From assembly GCA_013695005.1 (NCBI GenBank), contig JACDBJ010000573.1, positions 1-6,518 of the forward strand: 6,518 nucleotides of DNA. Reading direction: 5' to 3'. Source of the stretch: Pseudonocardiales bacterium. Its GTDB lineage: Bacteria; Actinomycetota; Actinomycetes; Mycobacteriales; Pseudonocardiaceae. Position numbers and translations under genes: made by a program. Every line of letters begins with the position of its first letter. Within the stretch, counting starts at the first letter, position 1. Shown in pieces: positions 1 through 5,448 of this stretch. Under the pieces are notes generated by a model that worked only from the letters and a program-made list of their open reading frames with translations, had not been told where the DNA came from and made no database searches.

Positions 1-45
1 ATCACGCCCCGACCCTATGGGCGTGCGGCGCGGCCCGCCCGGAAT

Positions 46-60
46 GCGGCGTGGCGCCGC
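46..60 (+). terminator. Short GC hairpin upstream of the first gene, possible terminator
   Basis: GCGGCG (46-51) and CGCCGC (55-60) form a perfect 6-bp stem with a 3-nt loop, followed by GTTGTTG. It could end a plus-strand gene lying left of the window, or be 5' leader structure for the 104-364 gene. Short GC stems are common by chance in DNA this GC-rich, so the call is weak. Nothing else in positions 1-90 could be supported as a gene or promoter. Confidence 0.25.
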
Positions 61-103
61 GTTGTTGCAGGTAGTAGCACTGTCGGGGTAAGAGGAGCAT
101 GTT

Positions 104-364
104 ATGAGAGGCGATCGAGTAGAGATCGTCATCGACGCCGGTGGGTCCACCAAGACCTACGACGTAGAGGCCACCAGGGCCGGTCGCAAGGTCGAGGTGA
201 GCCACGGCCGAGGCATCGTCGAGGTCACCGAGGTGACCCGCGGCGGCACCGCCGTCCGCACCGCCAGGTTCATGTCATCGCGGGTGCTCGCGCTCGTCGA
301 GCACCCAGCCAGGCAACGCGCGCTGGCCGACGACGAGCCCGTCCCGTTGCCGCGCCTGGCCTAA
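104..364 (+). CDS. Hypothetical protein, 86 aa, small beta-rich basic protein
   Basis: I do not recognise this family. The ATG follows a good ribosome binding site (AGAGGAG, 91-97) at 6 nt, which supports the start. The N-terminal half alternates hydrophobic and charged residues (VEIVIDAGG at 6-14, KVEVSHGRGIVEVTEV at 29-44), which suggests a small beta-sheet domain. Residues 45-73 are arginine-rich and contain a likely helix (RVLALVEHPA, 60-69), and the tail is acidic then proline-rich (ADDEPVPLP, 75-83). There is no signal peptide, membrane segment or cysteine, so it is probably cytosolic. It stands alone here: nothing precedes it in the window, and it converges on the GH3 lipoprotein gene with 88 bp between the stops. 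High GC at third positions and the clear RBS favour a real gene. Function is unknown. Confidence 0.7.
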   Translation: MRGDRVEIVIDAGGSTKTYDVEATRAGRKVEVSHGRGIVEVTEVTRGGTAVRTARFMSSRVLALVEHPARQRALADDEPVPLPRLA

Positions 365-381
365 CAGCTCAGCGCGCCGGG

Positions 382-410
382 GGTGGCACGATCATGATCA
401 CGGCACCACC
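382..410. terminator. Imperfect inverted repeat between convergent genes, possible terminator
   Basis: The 88-bp gap between the stops of the 86-aa gene and the GH3 gene contains GGTGG (382-386) facing CCACC (406-410). A perfect 10-base palindrome, GATCATGATC (390-399), lies between them. Its position suits a bidirectional terminator, but the arms are short, the inner part is asymmetric and there is no T-tract. The evidence is positional and weak. Confidence 0.25.
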
Positions 411-452
411 ATCGACGGCGACCAGGCATCGGCGCAGCCTAGGGCGCGTGGG

Positions 453-1622
453 TTACGACTGCGGTCCGCACGCGCCCTTCGCGGCGAGGATTCGCCGTAC
501 CGAGGCGTCGACCTGCTCGGCCGGCAGCTTCCCTGAGCTGAGCGCGGCCTCCATCGTGTCGAGCACCTCGCCGATGCGGTCGCCGGTGCTCCACAGCGCG
601 ACGTCCGCGCCCGCTGCGAGCGCCTTGACCACGGCGTCTGGCAGGTCGTAGCGGTCGGAGATCGCCCTCATCGCGCCGAGGTCGTCGGTGAACACGAGGC
701 CACTGTGCCGGTACTCGCCCCTCAGCAGCTGGTATGCGGCCGGGCTGACGGTGGCCGGCTCGCCGCCGGTCAGGCCGGGCACGTCGAGGTGGCCGACCAT
801 CACGCCGACCTCGCCGGCGCCGATCAGGTCCTCGTAGGGGCGCAGGTCGTCGGCCTTCAGCGCGGCGAGTGCGGGCGTGCTGACCTTGCCCTGGTGCGAG
901 TCGCCGTTGGCCTGGCCGTGGCCGGGGAAGTGCTTGAGCACCGGCAGGACGCCCGCCTCGCGCAGCCCCGCGGCGAAGGCGCCGGCGAAGCGGCTGACCG
1001 CGGCCGGGTCGGAGCCGAACGAACGGTCACCGATGACGTCGTCGGCCGGCTGGTTGCCGACGTCCACCACCGGCGCGAGGTCCACGGTCACGCCGCGGGC
1101 CTTCAGCGCCCGCCCGCGCTCGAGGGCCAGCGTGCGGACCTGGGCGGGGGTCATGGTCACGCCCATCCGGCGAGCGCTGGGAATCGAGCCGTCCAGCGCA
1201 TCCAGCCGCTGCACGCGCCCGCCCTCGTCGTCCACCGCAACGGCGACCGGCACCTTCGCCACCGCCTGCACCCGTGCCAGTGCGCCGTCCACCAGCAGGT
1301 TCGTCGAGTTTCCGCCGATGAAGATCCCGCCGACCTGCCAGGTGCGCACCCGCTCGACCGCGGCCGCTAGGTCTGCGGGGTCCACCCCGACCATCAGCTG
1401 CTGGGCCAACCGCGCCCGCGGCGTCAGCGCGGCGGCCGCTGCGACGCAGCTGGGGGAGTACGAGTCCACCGCGGACGAGCTGGACGGCGCCACCGCCGGA
1501 TTGTCGGCGGAGCCGTCGGCGGCCGGCCCGGTCGAGCCGGTGCAGGCAGCCGCGGCGGCGGCGACCAGCACGGTGACGAGCAACATGACGAGCGCGGCGA
1601 GCGGGACCCGGCTCCAGCGCAT
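453..1622 (-). CDS. nagZ: Secreted lipoprotein beta-N-acetylglucosaminidase, GH3 (NagZ/LpqI type), 389 aa
   Basis: A glycoside hydrolase family 3 enzyme, expected to remove GlcNAc from peptidoglycan fragments such as GlcNAc-anhydroMurNAc or GlcNAc-MurNAc products. Family motifs are intact: DDEGGRVQR (131-139), the substrate-binding KHFPGHG (230-236), the DSH loop (241-243) whose His243 should be the family's acid/base, and FTDDLGAM (311-318), where Asp313 matches the catalytic nucleophile. Residues 1-26 are a signal peptide (two Arg, then a hydrophobic core) ending at Cys27. The lipobox is an all-alanine run before the Cys rather than the classical L-A-G, so lipidation is likely but not certain. 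A Ser/Pro/Ala linker covers about 28-56. Cys59 and Cys385 could pair. The length matches mycobacterial LpqI (about 388 aa). The ATG is chosen because it starts the signal peptide. It has no clear RBS and lies 14 nt after the upstream gene's stop, so translational coupling is likely. Confidence 0.93.
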   Translation of the reverse strand: MRWSRVPLAALVMLLVTVLVAAAAAACTGSTGPAADGSADNPAVAPSSSSAVDSYSPSCVAAAAALTPRARLAQQLMVGVDPADLAAAVERVRTWQVGGIFIGGNSTNLLVDGALARVQAVAKVPVAVAVDDEGGRVQRLDALDGSIPSARRMGVTMTPAQVRTLALERGRALKARGVTVDLAPVVDVGNQPADDVIGDRSFGSDPAAVSRFAGAFAAGLREAGVLPVLKHFPGHGQANGDSHQGKVSTPALAALKADDLRPYEDLIGAGEVGVMVGHLDVPGLTGGEPATVSPAAYQLLRGEYRHSGLVFTDDLGAMRAISDRYDLPDAVVKALAAGADVALWSTGDRIGEVLDTMEAALSSGKLPAEQVDASVRRILAAKGACGPQS

Positions 1623-1636
1623 GGCCGCCGACGGTA

Positions 1637-2167
1637 CTACTCCGGCTCGAGCTCGACCGTCGACTCGGTGCGAGACCGCGCGGGCAAGTCCCACGTTGGG
1701 GTGTTCGACTGCCGCAGCAGCGGCGCGATCAGGCCGAGCACCACCGTGCCGACCAGCAGCACGACGGCGGCCAGCCCAGGCCGGTACCAGCCGAGCTGCT
1801 CGAACGGTGTGTGCGGGATCGTGAACGTCCACAGCAGGAAGCCGAGGGTCGCGATCACCAGCTCGGGCCACGGCCACGCCCGCGGCGACAACGGGACCGG
1901 CCGGCCACGGGCGTACACCTTCATCGCGAACACCGCCCAGGTGGCGATCGGCGTCAGCGCGATCGTCGTCGCCAGCAGCACCCATTGACCTGCCGCGGGC
2001 CCCTCACCAGGCGTTCGGACAGCGGCGACCGCGGCCACGTAGACCAGGATGATCTCGGTGGGGATGTAGGTCACGATCGCGTCGGCCCTGCGGGCCAGCG
2101 TGGTGCGCCCGTCCCCACCCTCGCCGGGCGACAGCAGTGCACGCTCGGTCATCGCGTCCAGGCTCAC
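1637..2167 (-). CDS. Four-helix membrane protein of unknown function, 176 aa
   Basis: Start chosen as the GTG at 2167 because GGAGGT (2174-2179) lies 6 nt upstream; the ATG 33 nt earlier has no comparable site. Four hydrophobic segments are visible at about residues 30-50, 61-83, 101-117 and 129-151. The N-terminus (1-29) and C-terminus (152-176, acidic end VELEPE) are hydrophilic and probably cytosolic. The first helix begins with the motif RADAIVTYIPTEII (27-40). From memory, a YxPTE motif recurs in small uncharacterised bacterial membrane proteins, but I cannot name a family. No catalytic motif, ATP site or transporter signature is visible. It is followed after 14 nt by the GH3 lipoprotein gene, so the two are probably one transcript. 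A role in peptidoglycan-sugar turnover is only guilt by association. Confidence 0.82.
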   Translation of the reverse strand: MSLDAMTERALLSPGEGGDGRTTLARRADAIVTYIPTEIILVYVAAVAAVRTPGEGPAAGQWVLLATTIALTPIATWAVFAMKVYARGRPVPLSPRAWPWPELVIATLGFLLWTFTIPHTPFEQLGWYRPGLAAVVLLVGTVVLGLIAPLLRQSNTPTWDLPARSRTESTVELEPE

Positions 2168-2173
2168 GGTGGC

Positions 2174-2179
2174 ACCTCC
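2174..2179 (-). promoter_or_regulatory. Strong Shine-Dalgarno site that sets the start of the membrane protein gene
   Basis: The minus strand reads GGAGGT followed by 6 nt and GTG (2167-2165). This near-consensus site argues for the GTG start over the in-frame ATG at 2200, shortening the protein by 11 residues. Confidence 0.8.
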
Positions 2180-2240
2180 GTGGTCGTCGGCTTCGAGCAT
2201 GTCGCAACGTCGGCGCCGGTGTTAGCGGCTGTGACCGAAC

Positions 2241-2269
2241 CGTGGCCGCGACAGGTGAGCGCGGCCACG
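2241..2269 (-). terminator. Perfect 10-bp-arm hairpin downstream of the permease remnant
   Basis: CGTGGCCGCG (2241-2250) and CGCGGCCACG (2260-2269) are perfect inverted copies around a 9-nt loop. The hairpin begins 18 nt past the stop of the minus-strand permease fragment and ends about 70 nt before the next minus-strand start, where an intrinsic terminator would be expected. No T-run follows on either strand. Many high-GC actinobacterial terminators lack one, but a 5'-leader structure or operator for the 2167 gene is also possible. Confidence 0.5.
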
Positions 2270-2287
2270 TGCGGATGTGCAACTGGG

Positions 2288-2720
2288 TCAGCCGATGTCG
2301 CGCCGTCGCAGGCCCAGGAGGCCGGCGCCGGTGAGCAACGCGGCCACCGCGAGCAACACCAACAGCGGTCCGAACTGCACGCTGACCGCCGGCAGTTGCG
2401 GCGTGTGCCGCAGTGGCGAGAGGCCGAGTGCCCACTCCGGCAGCCCGAGCAGCTCGCCGACCTGTGTCAAACGCGAAGCACAGCCCGAGGGCGGCCCAGC
2501 CCAGCGCCACCAGCCGAGGCCATAGCCCGGTCAGCAGCACCGCGATGGCTCCGAGCACCCACACCGCCGGCACCTGTGCGACAGCCGCGCCGAGCATCCG
2601 CGGGACCTGACCAGCGACGTCGCCAATGCGCAGCCCGTGCACCAGGCCGGCGGACAGGCCCGCGGCGCCGAGCACGACGACGGTTCCCAGCGCCGCCCAG
2701 AGCAGGCGGCTCAGCCGGCG
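2288..2720 (-). pseudogene. C-terminal remnant of an ABC-2 exporter permease, truncated and frameshifted
   Basis: Two minus-strand frames together encode about 143 residues resembling the end of the large exporter permeases annotated as 'exporter of polyketide antibiotics' (normally over 500 aa). The first part, from about 2720 to 2469, contains GLVHGLRIGDVAGQVPRMLG and PAVWVLGAIAVLLTGLWPRL. The second, from 2467 to the TGA at 2290-2288, contains GELLGLPEWALGLSP and ends in GLRRRDIG, a typical permease terminus. The frames join if one base is removed near 2468 (TTT-G-ACA on the minus strand), so there is a +1 insertion or a 2-base deletion. No permease sequence can be read above about 2720: the N-terminal three quarters and any partner ATPase gene are missing. 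Taken as a decayed gene. The frameshift alone could be a sequencing error; the truncation could not. Confidence 0.75.
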
Positions 2721-2734
2721 CCAGGGTCGCGGAC

Positions 2735-2833
2735 ATGGGCAGCTTCGCCCGCTTCACCTACGACGAGCTCGCGGCTCTGCTCGACCGGTGGAAGGCGGCG
2801 AAAGCCGCATCAGCGACGCGGGCGGGGGACTAG
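2735..2833 (+). CDS. Possible 32-aa mini-protein in the decayed permease region
   Basis: ATG to TAG encodes MGSFARFTYDELAALLDRWK (residues 1-20) followed by an Ala/Lys/Arg/Thr-rich tail ending AGD. Third positions are strongly G/C, and residues 8-24 would form a regular amphipathic helix. Upstream there is only a weak AGGG about 9-10 nt before the ATG. The stop overlaps the end of the minus-strand lipoprotein gene by a few bases. It begins almost exactly where permease similarity ends, so it may be the surviving start of a gene cut by the same rearrangement. Equally, in DNA this GC-rich a 32-codon ORF can be chance. No function assigned. Confidence 0.3.
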   Translation: MGSFARFTYDELAALLDRWKAAKAASATRAGD

Positions 2834-3276
2834 CGCTGCTGGGTGCCGGTGACGACCCAGATGCCGGTCGGCCCCTTGCGGACCGGCTGGGTCAGCGTGA
2901 GGGCGGTCAGCCGCCCGCTGCTGGTATCGCGCAGCTCCACCGTGCCGCCGTCAGCGCGCACCACCTGCGGGGCTGACCAGCCGAGCTCCGCACCGGCATA
3001 CGCAATCGCCACCTCCTCCGGATCGAGCAGCCACGGCTGGCGGCCCGCATCGACGGCCGCTTGCACGTCGATGGCCTGCGCGAGGGTCGCCACCGGCCAC
3101 CAATGGCCGGCGAGGGAGCTTGGGGGCGCGGACGGCGTCGTCGTCGCGGACGGTGAACTGACGGCGGGGGGCGGCGTGGTGGAGGAAACAGAGGCGGCCG
3201 GCGTCGCGGTGCTGCCGCAAGCAGCCAGCAGCATGATCGCGGTGGCGACGCCCGGTGCGGCGAGCGAGCGTCTCAC
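2830..3276 (-). CDS. Small putative lipoprotein, 148 aa, with C-terminal GIWVVTG-type domain
   Basis: Residues 1-19 are a lipoprotein signal peptide (RR at 2-3, hydrophobic 10-18) with a classical lipobox LLAAC, giving lipidated Cys20. A Ser/Thr/Pro/Ala linker (21-55) carries a globular domain (about 56-148) away from the membrane. The domain contains DVQAAVDAGRQPWLLDPEEV (70-89), ELGW (97-100) and a closing GIWVVTG (138-144). From memory, a 'VDxGxQPWxLDPxEVA...WVVTG' pattern recurs in actinobacterial and Bacillus extracytoplasmic proteins of unknown function, but I cannot name a family. The GTG start overlaps the TGA of the Rpe-family gene (GTGA, 3276-3273), indicating translational coupling; GGAAGGG (3288-3294) at 11 nt is a weak RBS. 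Probably membrane-anchored outside the cell. No enzymatic motif is visible. Confidence 0.83.
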   Translation of the reverse strand: MRRSLAAPGVATAIMLLAACGSTATPAASVSSTTPPPAVSSPSATTTPSAPPSSLAGHWWPVATLAQAIDVQAAVDAGRQPWLLDPEEVAIAYAGAELGWSAPQVVRADGGTVELRDTSSGRLTALTLTQPVRKGPTGIWVVTGTQQR

Positions 3277-3959
3277 GCCGTCGTCAGCCCTTCCGTTGCA
3301 CCGGCTCGCAGCCGCTGAACGGCGTCGCCGAGGTTGTCCCGGTCGGCGAACAGTGCGCTACCGACGCAGAACGTGCGAGCGCCGGCCGCGGCAGCCGCCC
3401 CGATCGTCGCGATGCTGATCCCGCCGTCTACCTCCAGCTCGACGTCCGGAGCCTTCTCGTCCAGCATCGCGCGGGCCGCGGCGATCTTTGGCTCCATCGT
3501 GGCGATGTAGCTCTGCCCGCCGAAGCCGGGGTTCACCGTCATCACCAGCAGCAGATCCAGCAGGTCCAGCACGTTCTCCACAGCGGACAATGGGGTGGCC
3601 GGGTTGAGCGCGACGCCGGTGCGGGCGCCCAGCTCGCGTATCGAGCCGAGCGTGCGGTGCAGGTGCAGGCAGGTCTCGGCGTGCACGATCACCAGCTCGC
3701 ACCCGGCCTCCACCCACCGCCCGATCATCGGGTCGGGGTTCTTGACCATCAGGTGCGCCTCGAACCCCAGCCCGACAAGCGGCCGGCACGCCGCGATGAC
3801 GTTGGGACCCATCGTGATGTTCGGGACGTACTGACCGTCCATCACGTCCCACTGAATGCGGTCCACCCCGGCCTTCTCCAGCGCCTGGACGTCCTCGCCG
3901 AGCCGGGCGAAGTCAGCCGGCAGCACCGACGGAACGATCCGGATGCGTTCGTTGGCCAT
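3273..3959 (-). CDS. rpe: Ribulose-phosphate 3-epimerase family protein, 228 aa
   Basis: A TIM-barrel enzyme expected to interconvert ribulose 5-phosphate and xylulose 5-phosphate in the cytosol. Family landmarks are present in order: PSVLPADFARLG (10-21), DVMDGQYVPN (38-47), FEAHLMV (66-72), VNPGFGGQ (142-149, phosphate loop), LEVDGGI (175-181) and FCVGSALF (197-204). The usual metal and catalytic residues map to Asp38, His69 and Asp178, but the His expected two residues before the first Asp is Gln36 (IQWDVMDG). The start at 3959 is preferred: GGAGG (3965-3969) is 5 nt upstream and MANERIRIVPSVLPADF matches usual family N-termini. An in-frame ATG at 3983 also has GGGAGG 4 nt upstream and would add 8 residues. 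The stop overlaps the next lipoprotein gene. Fold is certain; activity is likely but less so because of Gln36. Confidence 0.92.
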   Translation of the reverse strand: MANERIRIVPSVLPADFARLGEDVQALEKAGVDRIQWDVMDGQYVPNITMGPNVIAACRPLVGLGFEAHLMVKNPDPMIGRWVEAGCELVIVHAETCLHLHRTLGSIRELGARTGVALNPATPLSAVENVLDLLDLLLVMTVNPGFGGQSYIATMEPKIAAARAMLDEKAPDVELEVDGGISIATIGAAAAAGARTFCVGSALFADRDNLGDAVQRLRAGATEGLTTA

Positions 3960-3964
3960 GAGGG

Positions 3965-3969
3965 CCTCC
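3965..3969 (-). promoter_or_regulatory. Ribosome binding site for the Rpe-family gene (one of two candidates)
   Basis: GGAGG on the minus strand is 5 nt before the ATG at 3959. A second good site, GGGAGG (3988-3993), sits 4 nt before an in-frame ATG at 3983. Tandem initiation is possible; the downstream start fits the family's usual N-terminus better. Confidence 0.6.
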
Positions 3970-4047
3970 GTCCTGTCTCTCATCGATCCTCCCGCGAGGG
4001 CCGGCGCCCCGATCGGGCGATCCCTGCTGCGTAACGGCTTCGGTGGA

Positions 4048-4053
4048 CATAAT
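4048..4053 (+). promoter_or_regulatory. Candidate -10 element for the MBL-rhodanese operon
   Basis: CATAAT differs from the TATAAT consensus by one base and is unusually AT-rich for this region. It lies in the 114-bp divergent gap, 20 nt before the GTG at 4074. No good -35 is visible at the right spacing (TGCTGC at 4025-4030 is the best). Transcription from about 4060 would give a leader of around 14 nt containing the GGGAGG site (4059-4064). Confidence 0.35.
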
Positions 4054-4073
4054 GGTCCGGGAGGCGCTACATC

Positions 4074-5420
4074 GTGGAGATCGTGTCAATCGAGACGCCA
4101 TCGCTCGGTGACCGCAGCTATCTCGTGCACGACGGCACGGTCGGGCTGGTGGTCGACCCGCAGCGCGACATCGACCGGGTCGAGCAGGCGTTCCGCGATG
4201 CAGGTGTGCGGCTGAGCCACGTCGCCGAGACCCACGTACACAACGACTACGTCAGCGGCGGCCTCGTCCTGGCGCAGCGCCTCGGTGCGGAGTACCTGGT
4301 CGGCGCGGCCGAGCAGGTCGGGTTCGAGCGGCGGCCCGTGACCGACGGCGAGGAGCTTGCGATCGGCGAGCTCACCGTGCGGGCGGTGGCCGCACCCGGC
4401 CACACCCGCCACCACATGGCGTACGTGGTCAGCGGTGGCGGCCGAACGGCGGCGTTCTCCGGCGGGAGCCTGCTCTACGGCTCCGTGGGGCGCACCGACC
4501 TGGAGGACCCGGCGCTGACCGTCGAGCTGACCCATGCCCAGTACCGCTCCGCGCGTCGGCTGGCCGACCTCGCCGGCGACCCGGTGAGCCTGCACCCGAC
4601 GCACGGGTTCGGCAGCTTCTGCTCCTCGGGACCGGCCACGTCGCAGGCCTCCTCGACGATCGGCGAGCAGCGCACGGTCAACGACGCGCTGTCGACGGAC
4701 GACGAGGAGCATTTCGTCCGCCAGCTCATAGTTGGCCTGAACGCCTACCCGAGCTACTACGCCCATGTCGGCCCGATCAATCGCGCCGGCGGGTCGGCCG
4801 CCGACCTCACCGTGCCCCGGCCCGTCGACCCCGCCGACCTACGCGAGCGGATCAGCAGCGGCCAGTGGGTCGTCGACCTGCGGGAGCGCACCGCCTTCGG
4901 CAAGGAGCACCTGGCGGGGACGGTGAACGTCGAGCACGGTGACCTGTTCGCCACGACGGTCGGCTGGACGCTGCAGTGGGGGCACCCGCTCACGCTCGTG
5001 GGCAGCGCTGACCTGGTGCGATCCGCGGTCCGCGAGCTGGCGCGCATCGGCATCGACGGTCCCGACGCCGCGGTCGGTGCAGACGTAGCCGCGCTGGCCG
5101 GCGGCCACCCGGTGTCGTCGTACGAGCAGGCCGGGTGGCCGGAGGTGCTGGCCGCGACGAGGTCCGGCCGCGGTGAGGTGATCCTCGACGTGCGCAGGGC
5201 CGAGGAGTACGAGGAGGGCCACCTGCCGGGGGCGGTGCACGTCCCGCTGCACGAGCTGGTCGACGGCATGGACCGGATACCGCCCGGCCGGGTGTGGGCG
5301 CACTGCGCCACCGGCTACCGAGCCGGGGTTGCCGCCAGCCTTCTGCACCGCGCAGGTCGTGAGGTAGTGCACGTCAACGCCGACTTCGCCGATGCCGTTG
5401 CGGCAGGTCTCGGCGGCTAG
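4074..5420 (+). CDS. MBL-fold hydrolase fused to two rhodanese domains, 448 aa (persulfide dioxygenase-like)
   Basis: Domain order matches persulfide dioxygenase-rhodanese fusions such as CstB: a metallo-beta-lactamase fold (about 1-235), a degenerate rhodanese domain (about 250-345) and a C-terminal rhodanese domain (about 352-448). MBL motifs are ETHVHNDYVSGG (52-63), PGHT (108-111, His110), FSGGSLLYGSVGRTDL (128-143) and HPTHGFGSFC (174-183). Two usual metal positions differ: Gly131 replaces the Asp of F-T-G-D, and Tyr59 replaces the second His of HxHxDH. From memory, both changes are shared by actinobacterial relatives. The first rhodanese domain has no active-site Cys (LVGSADLVRSA, 308-318). 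The second has an intact loop, CATGYR (411-416), with Cys411 able to carry a persulfide. The only other Cys is Cys183. The GTG start follows GGGAGG by 9 nt. Sulfur-transfer chemistry is likely; dioxygenase activity is uncertain. Confidence 0.88.
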   Translation: MEIVSIETPSLGDRSYLVHDGTVGLVVDPQRDIDRVEQAFRDAGVRLSHVAETHVHNDYVSGGLVLAQRLGAEYLVGAAEQVGFERRPVTDGEELAIGELTVRAVAAPGHTRHHMAYVVSGGGRTAAFSGGSLLYGSVGRTDLEDPALTVELTHAQYRSARRLADLAGDPVSLHPTHGFGSFCSSGPATSQASSTIGEQRTVNDALSTDDEEHFVRQLIVGLNAYPSYYAHVGPINRAGGSAADLTVPRPVDPADLRERISSGQWVVDLRERTAFGKEHLAGTVNVEHGDLFATTVGWTLQWGHPLTLVGSADLVRSAVRELARIGIDGPDAAVGADVAALAGGHPVSSYEQAGWPEVLAATRSGRGEVILDVRRAEEYEEGHLPGAVHVPLHELVDGMDRIPPGRVWAHCATGYRAGVAASLLHRAGREVVHVNADFADAVAAGLGG

Positions 5421-5434
5421 GCTCGCCGCCGGCG

Positions 5435-5442
5435 AAGGAGGT
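5435..5442 (+). promoter_or_regulatory. Strong Shine-Dalgarno site that sets the start of the oxidoreductase gene
   Basis: AAGGAGGT lies 6 nt before the ATG at 5449. It excludes the 19-codon upstream extension of the same frame, which would overlap the end of the MBL-rhodanese gene and precede the nucleotide-binding motif with an unrelated tail. Confidence 0.85.
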
Positions 5443-5448
5443 CCCGTC

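Noticed and set aside
2..205. Minus-strand 67-codon open frame at the left edge
   Set aside because: Antisense to the RBS-supported 86-aa gene; no motif or start signal.
877..1824. Plus-strand open frame of 315 codons antisense to the GH3 gene
   Set aside because: Low-complexity Ala/Ser/Thr/Arg/Pro composition fully overlapping a gene with clear GH3 motifs; a shadow.
1623..1985. 121-codon upstream extension of the GH3 reading frame
   Set aside because: It overlaps the membrane protein gene and encodes Arg/Ala-rich sequence without a domain. The signal peptide with lipobox begins at the ATG at 1622.
1811..2833. Long plus-strand open frame of 340 codons, antisense to the membrane protein and the permease remnant
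   Set aside because: It has no RBS-supported start and is Arg/Pro/Gln-rich with no domain. It is the typical antisense shadow of GC-rich coding DNA and crosses the real minus-strand gene and the hairpin. Only its last 32 codons have an independent ATG worth noting.
4008..4017. Palindrome CCCGATCGGG in the divergent intergenic region
   Set aside because: Ten-base palindromes are expected several times by chance in a window of this size and it has no flanking symmetry, so I do not call it an operator.
5392..5448. Upstream in-frame extension of the oxidoreductase
   Set aside because: It overlaps the end of the preceding gene and lacks an RBS, whereas AAGGAGGT lies directly before the ATG at 5449.
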